Shown one piece after another: positions 12,165-21,672 of a stretch of DNA of 64,000 nt; positions within the stretch are counted from its first letter, which is position 1; every line of letters begins with the position of its first letter. The notes beneath the pieces were generated by a model, which saw only the letters and a list, made by a program, of their open reading frames with translations, searched no databases and was not told where the DNA came from. The stretch comes from Knoxdaviesia capensis (lineage: Eukaryota; Ascomycota; Sordariomycetes; Microascales; Gondwanamycetaceae). The DNA lies in the NCBI GenBank assembly GCA_001510575.1, contig LNGK01000006.1:2227565-2291564 (forward strand), given 5' to 3'. A program made the translations under genes and the position numbers.

Positions 12165-14404
12165 ATGTCGGCTCTCGACTCGAGGTTCTACCTGCAACCC
12201 TCGCCGTTCATCAAAGAAGTAAGTGCAGATATATTTCCTATTTTTCCTTCTCTTCAACATGCGTATGACAGAACATCAACTGTTCTTTTTGCGCTGCCTT
12301 TTCTCCCAGCCGAAAGATACCCACACTCCCGAAAAACAGCCCTTCCTCTCACGGCCATCTGGGTCCCGTCCGAACCTATCCACATGCCTCCCATCCCGCG
12401 TTCCTCAGCAGAATCCAGAGCCCCCCAAAAAGAGCGCGTAGGAAAAGAAAAGAGCCATCGTTCCCCCAATCTCGCAGTGTCCTGGATATTCTTTTTCCTG
12501 TTCTCCAGCCTTGTTTTCTTTTCTCCCATATCCGGATCCCTCACCCTCGCCTATCAGCTGTGCTTGATTTCCAGTTTTTCTTTCCTTTTTCCTGCTCCTT
12601 GAACACACACCCCCATTCCACATCCCTCACTCTTTTCGGCCGGGGACGCAACGCATGAAATCTGCATCTTGTCTGGCCGTCGTCCTCATCCCAACCCCGT
12701 ACCCTCACATCCTCACTCACTCACACACCCTAACCCACTTCTTCTTCCCTTTCTGAACACGCCCCCCATGGTTTCTTCTGCCGTCTCTTACACCTTTTCC
12801 ACACTCGTTCCTCTCCCCGGTCTGAATTGGTGGCGGATTTCTCTGGGTCCCGAAAAGGATTAAGTCGGAAGGGTGTGTGGGAAAGATGTGGTTCACATAA
12901 AAAACCCCCATACCGCACACTCATACACGCTTTTCTTCTCTTTTTTCGCCGGCCCCATTGACTTCCTCGCTCTTGTCATGTATCCATCCGCTCTCGGCCT
13001 GTCACTCAATTGAGCCAGATCCATCTCAACCCATCTTCATCTATTGCGTCTCTGCATACACAATATACATATATATACCGATCCCTTCATCTCCCACTCC
13101 CCTCTTCCTCACCTTTACCTCCTCCTTTCCCTTCTCTTCATCTTCCATCAACCACATCTCGGACTCCCTTCCATTCATCTCATCCATCTATATATCTCAT
13201 CGTCCCCCAGCCCTCCAACATCAACCTTCTTCTCCTCCTTCTGTCATCTATCTATATATCTCAAGCTTCACTTGATAATCATATCTACCATCTATCTTAT
13301 ATCTATATCTCCTCTCATACTAACTCCCAATCCTCTCAGGATCCCCTTACCTCCCCCACCCTCTCATACCTCTCAGACGACTCTTCGTCGTCGATCTCCC
13401 CCACTATGATGTCAAACACCTACATGATGCAATCGTCCGCCCCAGGCACCTGGGATCCGCGGTCGTCGTCGGCCGCCTACGGCTTCGACTTCGACTCGCT
13501 CCTCTCCTCGTCGGGCCTCGACACGTCCGACCTCGACCTCTCCGCCTACGTCGACCCCTACTCGGCCGTCGCCCACCAACAGTCCCACCACGCCATGCAC
13601 CACCACTACCCGCCCGTGCCGGCCTCTGCCGGCCCGCAGTCGTTCCTGTACGGCGGCAGCGCGCCGCAGCACATGGCCGGCGGTGGCGCGTACGACTTCC
13701 CGTCGCCGGTCGCCTCGGACGACGCGGCCTCGCCCTCCATGTTCATGACCGGCTCGTCGGCCCCGCTCCCCGCCTCCGCCATGCGCCAACGCCCGTCTCT
13801 GTCCGCCCCCACCCCCTCCTCGGCCTGCAGCAGCACGCCTTCCTCCCCCATCTCCACCTCGCCGCGGCAAAAACGCCAATGCATGGTCAGCCCCACGTCG
13901 GCCACCGCGGCCGCCTTCTCCGGCGGCTCGGCAGCGTCGTCCGGCTTGTCGGCGGCCGCTGCCGCCGCTGCTGCTGCGGCCGCCGCGGCCTCGCACCCCA
14001 AGAAGACCACGCACAACATGATCGAGAAGCGCTACCGCAACAACCTGAACGACAAGATCCGCGCGCTGCGCGACGCGGTGCCCGTGACGCGCATCATGGC
14101 GATGCGCCAGAACGACCCGTCGGCGCCGCTGTCGGCCGAGGACATGATGCTCGACGACGGCGGGCTGGGCGACGACACCGCCAGCGTCAACGGCTCGTCG
14201 CAGCAGCAGAAGCTGTGCAAGGCCACCGTGCTCTCCAAGGCCACCGACTACATCAAGCTGCTCGAGGGCCGCAACCGCGAGCTGGCCGTCGAGAACGCCA
14301 AGCTCCAGGGCCGCGTGGACAACCTGCAGATCATGATTGTCGGCGGCGGCAGCGGCGGCGGTGGCAGTAACGGCGCCGTGAAGAACGAGATGTCGTGGAT
14401 GTAG
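12165..14404 (+). CDS. SREBP-type bHLH-zipper transcription factor (two exons)
   Basis: Exon 1 is 12,165-12,218 (18 codons, starting MSALDSRFYL) and exon 2 is 13,340-14,404, giving 372 residues. The 1,121-nt intron starts GTAAGT, has a perfect TACTAAC branch site at 13,318-13,324 and ends CTCAG; it is phase 0 on both sides. The protein is Ser/Pro/Ala-rich, with an alanine run just before the DNA-binding part. The basic region and helix 1 lie at about 239-263 and contain EKRYRNNL; the tyrosine in place of the usual arginine is the SREBP-family mark. A long loop follows, then helix 2 from about 309 and a short leucine zipper to about 350. No membrane segment is present, unlike full SREBPs, so it should act directly in the nucleus on E-box/SRE-like sites; the fungal SrbB/Tye7-like group fits, but the exact orthologue is not certain. 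A start at ATG 13,406 inside exon 2 would give a 332-residue form. Confidence 0.85.
12219..13339 (+). other. Long pyrimidine-rich intron of the bHLH gene
   Basis: At 1,121 nt this intron is about ten times longer than the others here (77-108 nt). It keeps the C+T strand bias of the leader and contains TATA-like sequence near 13,060-13,080. It may hold a second promoter that would use the ATG at 13,406. Donor GTAAGT, TACTAAC branch 16 nt before the acceptor, and matching phase make the splice prediction strong. Confidence 0.75.
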
Positions 14405-17400
14405 CTGAAACTTCCCCTCAAAAGCAAAATACCTGTTTTAACCTTTTTTGCGGTTTTCTTTTCTTTTTTTCGGGGCCGGTTTCATTGGTCTTAACCAACC
14501 CCTCCGAGGCAATCCATTAATTATCTTGAGAGTATTCATACACCCTCAACTGTGTTTCCTCCTCACCCACCTGCCTCGTTCTCCTGTTTTTCTTTCCTGT
14601 CTATTCATTTTTTTTTCCTGTTATGTTGAACTCGGCCGGAGTTGTCGACTTGTTCACCGGGGGGGAGTTATCTCAAGAGGAGCTTTTTGGGAGTGTCTTG
14701 CGATCTTGTGTTATTTTTTGTCTTTTTTTTTCTTTTTCTTGAATATGCTACGATTTCTTCCATGGAGTTCGCGCTTGCGTCATATCTGTTTCTGTCTTTT
14801 CTTTCGCTTTTAACGCATATGAAGCGGCCTGAAAGTTAGGGTTCTAGGGCATATCTTTCTGTTCTTCTCTCGGAGTATATACTCATTTGTACACACGCAA
14901 ATCAAGACATACACGTCCGACATTTCCTATAATATGATGAGATGACTTTAAGACACTGTTGCTTTCTCTGTGCGTGTGAGATGCTGCCTGATGCTTGCAT
15001 GTCAAGGACTGACGACCTTGCATATGACAGTGACAGCTCATGCATGCTCTGAACTGATGGTGAGACATGCTCCAGAACCACAACCCACTCGTCCTCGCAC
15101 ATTTTCCGCACTCTGTCTGCAAGGTCCACAGAGCCGAACCCCGAGTTCCAACCCACAGCAGCATGCCAGGCGTGGCCAAACCCGCCCAGCGTCTCGACGA
15201 GTCCAGATCAGAAACGGTAAGGGTAAAAACGGGAAACACACACAACCCACTGGTTCAGGGTCCTAAACAAGCTCCCACCACCAGTGCCAGTAGCTCCGAG
15301 CAGGGTAGAACCCAGAATCCTGCCCAATAAGACCCGGTCAAATGAAATACCGCGGGCCTGCTAGGCCAAAAAGAGGGCTAAACCAGTGGCGATGTTCCCC
15401 TCTCTCTAGCCGTGGTAGCCGGCCGCACAAACGCTCCGAAAGCTCGGGAACGCGGCTGGTAGGGTGGATGGAGAGAAAGGCTACACCGGAAACGACACGC
15501 AACCGGTGCAGTCCAGCAGCGCAGGGGAGAAGACAAGAAAGTCGCGGCCGGATTCTGTGGTGATACCACGGACTTGAACACACGATAAGCCCAAAAAAAA
15601 AAAAAAGTGGTCGCCCCCAGTAGTGGAAGCATAAAATAAAACCCTCAAAGCTGGATGAGATCACCAGTCCGGCCAAGTATTGCTTCATCTGCCTGCCGGA
15701 AATGTAATGACGAGCGGACGATCGGCGTGAAAATTTGCGCAGCTGGAGACGGAGAAGACGGAAATATGGCTTTCTCCCCCCCCCCTCTTGTTCGTGCAGC
15801 TTGGTCTCCTCCAGATCCAAACCCCCCCCAGGTCCCCGTCGACGTCGCACTGCTCCCCAGAGGGCTATCTAAGAATACTCTTTCAGCTATCCACAATCCC
15901 CAGAGATACCCCCTCCGCGACGAGGTGTTATCGCGGCAACATCACGGCTCGGATCACATCCGGCAAGGATCTGCACCGCCGTTGGCCACCGTCCACGCCG
16001 GCCCTATCCTGCAAGACCAGCACTATGTAGCAGCAGGAAGGATGGACGGGGTGACATCGGGCTAACCGGGCAGATCCATGACCTGCATATCTCCAACCCC
16101 ATGCTCGGAATCTGGCTGCTACACACACACCGGCTTTCTGGAGCCGTCATTCGCTACGTCTCCAAAGTTAGAGTCCCCGGTAACACCATCCGGGTAAGGA
16201 TCCCCCCGCCCGCCCGCCCGCCCGCCTCTTCAGCTCTCGTGTGGTCAAGGAACTGTACGCGGCCCATTCCCAATTGGGAAGACACCACTCTCCAAGTTAG
16301 GTCGGCCACGTCTGTTCCTGCTTCTCGGCCGGCTCGCGAGCAGCACCAGCGGCTATTCTAGTCTCCCTGTTTAGTATAGCCTAGTCTGAGAGAAAGCACC
16401 GGACGCAGAGCTAGGAGCCGACCCAGGCGTTCGTAGGGATGCTGCTGCAGTGCAGGCGAAGAAGACTGACTGTTCGTGCTGAGACAAGTTGGCCTGCGGT
16501 GCAGAGACAGGGTTACGTCCATAGGAGGGAGTGCCCGGAGTTTAGTTGTGCATCTCGCAGGCTGGGCCCCGTTGTTTTCTGTCCTTCTACAAAATCCCTC
16601 CCCTCCGAAAACATCGTGAGCCCTCCCTCCCGGGATCACCGCTGCCAAGCCATGTGTCTTCCCGAACTAGCCCCCGCCCTCTGTCGGCTGCTGACTCCGA
16701 ATAGCACAGACCAGGGTACTGTGAGCAAGTGTCCGAGAGAGAGCCGGGTCAGCGGGTGAGTTGTGCAGTATGTCCCGGGGAGCGATCAACGGCACACAAA
16801 TGCCCTCACCTATACGTGAGTGTCAGGTCTCGCGCAGTCAGGATGAGCACGAGGTACTCCGGTAGCCGGCCAGCGAGAAACAACGCACGCCCAGGTGATC
16901 ACAAACGCCCGCTTGAGGACAGACACAAGTGCCACAACCCACAGCCAATCCCCACAGCTCAGCACATCACAAACTCCGTCTCAGAAACACATTAACACCC
17001 AAACAGCCAGACAGCCAGCCCAGCCCCAGCCCAAGTGCGGTGCAGTACCCACACCGCCCCATCTTTTTGAAAAGAGTCCATTCCATGTCCCTCGCAAGGA
17101 AAAGGCAACGAGGAAGAGTCCATTTCCGGTCAGTCCCTCCCTCCCATGACACCCGAACCCCGCCGGAAAGGCTAAACCCGCGTCCCGCTGTGGATGGCGA
17201 ACCGTTCACTGGCCCTTCAAGGTGGACGGCCGGACGGACACTCCCTTCCCAACAAGAAAGAGTCCGGGGGGGTTGAGGGCTTATTGGACGGGTGCAAACG
17301 GACGGACGGCCGGAGACAAGGCGAGGAACACACTTACTGACGGACACGGGATCCGGGGCCCACGAACACATGAACAGACGCACACGCCCTCATTGTACCA

Positions 17401-18633
17401 CCACAACCTTGACAAACCACCGCTTCTTCTCGGCCCGGCGTGCATCCCCAGCCTGGCAGACGTCCCAACAACCAGGCTTGTGTCCTTTTTTTGTGTTTTT
17501 TTTTTCCGGTCTCATGCTTCCTTTTGCCGCGTTTTGCCCTCCCCCCTGCTCGTTTCCTCTGCACGCTTGCAATAATTCTGTTCTTATTTTTTCAGCTGTG
17601 CATCCACCACCCCTGGAAATCCCCACAACCCATCCATTCATAGCGCCATTAACACAGCCTGCACAGAAACGCCAGCGAAATTTTTCTCGTCGTTGTGTTC
17701 TGCTGTGCTTCTCCTCGGACGCGTCCTCCGTGTGCGATTCTGCTCCGGAGATGTCTATGTGCGCCGTGCAGGCCGTCCCACCTCACAGGTTGTGTCTCCT
17801 CCCGTGGAGAACAAAGTGGCTACAATGGGCATTTCAACGCGCACTAGCAGATGCGTTTACGCCTGCGGTGTTTTGCGGCACTCTTGCTGAGTGCATTGCG
17901 GGTAGTTCCATTACAGCTAGCTAAGGTGTGCTTGTCCCAGCTACGCCATCCAGCAGCAGGAATGCACACTCTCACAGTCACTCGAACGCCCCCCCCTTAT
18001 TCCCAAACTAGCCCGCATCCCCTATACCCGGATACCTGAATGATGTAGTGCCTGCACATAGCCCTGCAGGGAGAGAGTCAATAAATCCCGAGACAGGGTT
18101 GATTTTTCTGCTTTGTATTGGCTTAGAATAGCACTCTGCATGGCCTCACCAGACCCTATGTGGCGAGCCCCTCCAACCGCCGGCTGCCGCCCGCCGCTTG
18201 CGGTACCAAACTGACGATGCCCGGGGAAACGAGGCGAGCTAGCCAGCTTTCAGAGCCTGTTAGGGGACTTTGAAAGAGCTGTGTATGTTTTTTGTAGCTT
18301 GCCTCTAGGTCTTGGCCGTGCCACTCAGTTCGAGACCCGCCGTAGCCCGGATGTTGATGGCAGGAGGGTCCGGTCCGCCGGTCCGTGCGCGGGGCCGGTC
18401 CGGACGACATCCCACCACCGGCCGCGGCGGAGCAGTTGCCAAGGTGTGACAGAAATGCAAATGTATAGGTGGTGAATCATGCTTTATCCATCGATACTGC
18501 ACCCCCCGCGTCTCCACCCGCAGCATCCTACCTCCACAGCTGCAGCAAGCACGCACATGCCATACCGATCTATCCGTTCCCCAAAGCGCGCAACACGCAC
18601 TCCAAATACGCCCCCAACCGACACCCACGATGC

Positions 18634-18666
<33 letters not shown>

Positions 18667-18681
18667 CCGGGAAGCGCCCCC
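14405..18681. other. Gene-free stretch between the bHLH gene and the first orphan gene
   Basis: Holds the T-rich 3' flank of the bHLH gene (to about 14,850), a C10-11 run near 15,778, a perfect 14-bp palindrome TTCCCAATTGGGAA at 16,267-16,280, CCCG repeats at about 16,203-16,226, and the C31 tract at the right end. No supported gene on either strand. Confidence 0.55.
18635..18665. repeat. C31 homopolymer (G31 in the transcript)
   Basis: A run of 31 C on the plus strand starts 16 nt beyond the stop codon of the 88-residue orphan gene, so it would appear as G31 in that gene's 3' UTR. Long G runs form quadruplexes and stall polymerases. The length may be inexact because of sequencing. Confidence 0.9.
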
Positions 18682-18948
18682 TCAATAGTTCCGCCCCGAC
18701 GACGAGCCGCCGCCGCCGCCGCCGTACCGCATATCGCCCCAGCCCGGATACGTGATCCGCTTCTGCCGGCGGCGCTCCTCGCGCTCCCAGCGCTCGGCCT
18801 CCTTGCGCGCCGCCCGCTCCGCCCGCCGCGCCTCGCGCTCCGCGTGCTTGCGGGCCTTGCGCTCTTCCTCCTCGTGCCCGAGCCGCACGTACTCGTTCGC
18901 GAACGTGTCGACCATCACGTTCGCCACCCGGCTGGCGCCTCTGCCCAT
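18682..18948 (-). CDS. Small basic/charged orphan protein, 88 aa
   Basis: Single-exon frame starting MGRGASRVANVMVDTFANEY and ending GRNY. The first ATG in the frame is at 18,948; upstream in-frame codons contain no ATG. Residues about 1-25 look like a short structured head. Residues about 27-66 are almost entirely Glu, Arg, Lys and Ala and should form one long charged helix or coiled coil. A short tail contains YPGWGDMRYGG followed by glycines and serines. The GC content rises sharply exactly over this frame, which supports real coding. A TATATAAG box (19,190-19,197) lies about 240 nt upstream and the leader is CA/CT-rich. I do not recognise a family and do not assign a function. It sits 1.6 kb from another arginine-rich orphan gene on the same strand. 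Confidence 0.65.
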   Translation of the reverse strand: MGRGASRVANVMVDTFANEYVRLGHEEEERKARKHAEREARRAERAARKEAERWEREERRRQKRITYPGWGDMRYGGGGGGSSSGRNY

Positions 18949-20510
18949 TGTGGATGTATCGAAGGATGAGTGCAAGGGAGGGAGTGAGAGGGCTGTGTAT
19001 GTAAAGCGGGACAGAGGGTGCTCTGCAGGGTGTAGTTGTTGGACTGTAGTCCTCCGTTCTGTTCGATGGAGAGGGTGTGGTTAGACTGTAGTGTTGTGCT
19101 GTTTGTCCTCGAGATCTTCGGCTTTGCAAGTGAGGAGAGAGAAGTATATCGTGCAAACCTCGCACACTCGTTTTCGACGCCAGCAGTCCCTTATATACCT
19201 TTTTCGGGGGAGTCAACATCGTTCTGAATCTGCATGAGTCGTGCTTTTGTGAATCCTCGTTGACAATATTCAACATTGTTGGGGGGAGTGACAGTCATAC
19301 CTAAGTCAGGCGGACTCCTGACGATGAGAACATGCAGGAGGGCCGTTTATCTATTTTCCCCCTCTCATCTCGAGCGAGCCGGTCATCGACTTTGTGCCGC
19401 CGCGGTTGGACCTGGCAGCTGTCCTCCGCGCATGGTTGGAGCCGATCTCAACTCCAATCGCTCAGCCATGTCTGCCTGCACCTTCAGTGTCTAAATGCGC
19501 TGGCTGATCTGATCGGCGGGGTTACCAGAGTGCACTCCTGCTGTCCTGTTTGAGGAGTCGGCCGCAGCTGGTCAGCTGGTGTATCGAACACTCGAAAAGC
19601 CATCAGCGGTCATCTCGCCACGGACGGTTTCCCGCTGCCAATGGCAACTGCAGCGGACCGCCACAGCCGGAGATCTTCAAGTCACATACCACTCACTTAT
19701 CTATCTCCCCCAGTCCGGCAGCCTGCGCCGACACCTCCACAATATGCCTCCGAAGACACAACAGCATAGAGTTGCCCGCATAGCTATCCCCGCATTTCGG
19801 AGGGCAAGGATGTTCGCCGTCCCTTTCACAGCACCACATGTCTGCTGTGGCATTAGACGAGGTCCAACAGCGGCCGCTCCGTTCGCCGCTTCAGGGGACG
19901 CTGAGAGTCCGAGTGTTGGCCACAGGTCCTTCGTCGGGGTCGCGCTCTATGTGCACGATGAGTGCGCGGGCCTGGGTGTGTAGCCACAGTGGTTGAGTCG
20001 GTGCCGGTTATTTCCAGATGTGGCAATGTGTGTTCATGAGGCATCGGCACTTGACAGACTTTATAGTGACTGGAGGTGCTATGACTCTCAGCCCCCGGCG
20101 TGTTGCGTATGCCATAATGTCATGCTGCAGTCATAGAGACGCTGTTTTCTTCTCCACAACTCACTCTCCGACAGTTTGTCTTGAAGGGAACTCCGTTCTG
20201 CTGAACACCTAGTCAAACTTCCAAAACTCCCTCTAGGCTCCCGTCACTCAAGGCCTGCCATGTTGTTTCAACGTGACTGTGCATCTTCTGCTCAAAACGG
20301 TGATGATACATACATCCCAACCCCGTCGTTTACAGGCGCTTCATTGACTATGTTGTGTTCATGTACTATTCTAGATACTCTCTTTTCACCAGACCAGTTA
20401 CCAGCATCGGAATCCCTTCGGGGAACAAAAAACACAGCTCCCCAAGACCGTCCCCGATCCATCCCAGACATGAAGTGTCCCCAGGACTCACCCAGTAACC
20501 CCAAGGCTCG
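18949..20510. other. Interval between the two orphan genes
   Basis: The first 250 nt hold the leader and TATA promoter of the 88-residue gene. The rest, to the stop codon of the next gene, shows no supported gene, RNA or repeat. Confidence 0.5.
19190..19197 (-). promoter_or_regulatory. TATA box of the 88-aa gene
   Basis: TATATAAG on the minus strand, about 242 nt before the ATG, followed by a leader lacking other obvious core elements. Confidence 0.5.
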
Positions 20511-21158
20511 TCATGTATACTCATACTCCAGCCGATCCTCTCCACGACCCATCGTCAGCAGCTTCTGACGCCCCGACTCCACCCTGGCCACGTGCCTGGC
20601 CCCCGCATCCTCCCGCCGGTCGCGTCTCCGATCCGGCCGTTCATCCCGCCCAGACTCCCGTCTCCGCTCATACTCCTGCCGCTGCCCATGCTCTCGCCCC
20701 CGCTGCTGCCGCGTCCGTCCCCGTCCCCGTTCGGCACGCGCCTGCCGCGCCCCCCACAGATACGCCAAGATAAACACCCCCACCGCGGCCGCAACCCACC
20801 CGGCCACGCCGACCACGACCCACACGGCGACCGCCACCGCAACCACCATCGCCGACGCCCACGCAATGTCCTCCTGGTCCTCGCGCTTCCTCGCTACCGC
20901 AGCGGCCGCCGCTGCCGCCTCCTCCTCACAGCGCCGGCACCCCGGTACACCCCGGAGCCGGGGCGACGGGGGAAGTGCGGCAGCGGGCGGAAGTGCACGC
21001 CCGCCGCACACACGGCACTGCTCCCGCATCCGTGGACGGCTGTGCGGCCGCAGCCGCCGCGTCTCGTACCCGATCTCCAGGACGTTGGTCCCGCCCTGGC
21101 TGCGGTGGTGTCTGTCGGGCGTGTGCGATCGTTTTATTCGTAGGTACGGACGTCTCAT
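20511..21158 (-). CDS. Putative zinc-ribbon membrane protein, 215 aa, unknown family
   Basis: Single-exon frame starting MRRPYLRIKR at the ATG at 21,158. That is the ATG chosen because the frame upstream of it has leader-like composition. Order of parts: a basic N-terminus; CxxC at C48/C51 and a second CxxC at C74/C77, together a likely zinc-binding ribbon with a Pro/Ala-rich 22-residue spacer; an acidic/alanine stretch EEEAAAAAAA; a hydrophobic Ala/Val-rich segment at about 101-135, long enough for one long or two short membrane helices; then a strongly Arg-rich tail (about 137-215). It would be a membrane-anchored protein with a cysteine-rich and a basic face. The high GC over the frame and its sharp edges support coding. 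I do not recognise a family. The promoter has a TATA box and heat-shock-like elements, which suggests induction by stress; that is inference. Confidence 0.6.
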   Translation of the reverse strand: MRRPYLRIKRSHTPDRHHRSQGGTNVLEIGYETRRLRPHSRPRMREQCRVCGGRALPPAAALPPSPRLRGVPGCRRCEEEAAAAAAAVARKREDQEDIAWASAMVVAVAVAVWVVVGVAGWVAAAVGVFILAYLWGARQARAERGRGRTRQQRGREHGQRQEYERRRESGRDERPDRRRDRREDAGARHVARVESGRQKLLTMGRGEDRLEYEYT

Positions 21159-21334
21159 TCTAGCGTGTTGTTCAGCTGTTTGTTTTTTTTCCTGTTGCCG
21201 TTGTTCTGGTGTATGAGGGTGTTTGTTGAAGGTTTGCGTTGAAGCTTGCGTGGCGTGAAGTTGGTTTGTGGAGTCTAGACCGGTGATGCATTGTGGTTTC
21301 GGCAAAGCACACAAGTGACGTGGGAGAGGAGTTG

Positions 21335-21342
21335 CTTTTATA
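21335..21342 (-). promoter_or_regulatory. TATA box of the 215-aa gene
   Basis: TATAAAAG on the minus strand, about 180 nt before the ATG at 21,158; the leader between them is A/C-rich, as in highly expressed or inducible fungal genes. Confidence 0.5.
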
Positions 21343-21433
21343 CCCAGATCAGAAGCCCCGTATACAGGAGAACTGCTCGTCATCTATGTAGATCAGCGTG
21401 CTTTCCCAAAAGCGCAGCAGCGTTAGACACACG

Positions 21434-21499
21434 GAAGTGTCTAGAAAATATCATTATGAAACTTCATATTAGTTTCTAGAATGATGTAACTTCATAGAA
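21434..21499 (-). promoter_or_regulatory. Cluster of heat-shock-element-like half sites
   Basis: Within 66 bp there are TTCTAGAA (21,474-21,481), GAAACTTC (21,458-21,465), TCTAGAA (21,440-21,446) and TTCATAGAA (21,491-21,499). AACTTCATA occurs twice (21,460-21,468 and 21,488-21,496). Alternating GAA/TTC blocks are the Hsf1 binding pattern. The cluster lies about 280-340 nt upstream of the 215-aa gene. Confidence 0.4.
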
Positions 21500-21659
21500 G
21501 CGAGCAAGTGAGAGAGAATACAGAAACGACTTACCATCAAACCCACCAGAACACAAACCACACCGTTACAGACCATCTTCAAACTCCCATAATTCTATTA
21601 ACCAGCCACAGGGCCCCGGAAAGGCCAACCCGAAACTTCCACGCGCTTCCAGTACTAAA

Positions 21660-21672
21660 ACCCTAACCCTAA
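21660..21672 (+). repeat. Interstitial telomere-like motif
   Basis: Two CCCTAA units in a row (ACCCTAACCCTAA). Single isolated occurrence in intergenic DNA; telobox-like. Confidence 0.55.

Noticed and set aside
13412..14019. Arg/Gly- and Ala-rich minus-strand frames opposite the bHLH exon
   Set aside because: Antisense shadows of the GC-rich alanine and serine codons.
18305..19276. 323-codon minus-strand frame over the 88-aa gene
   Set aside because: It is a shifted frame over the poly-C tract and the GC-rich real gene; its Arg/Ala runs come from the other frame's codons.
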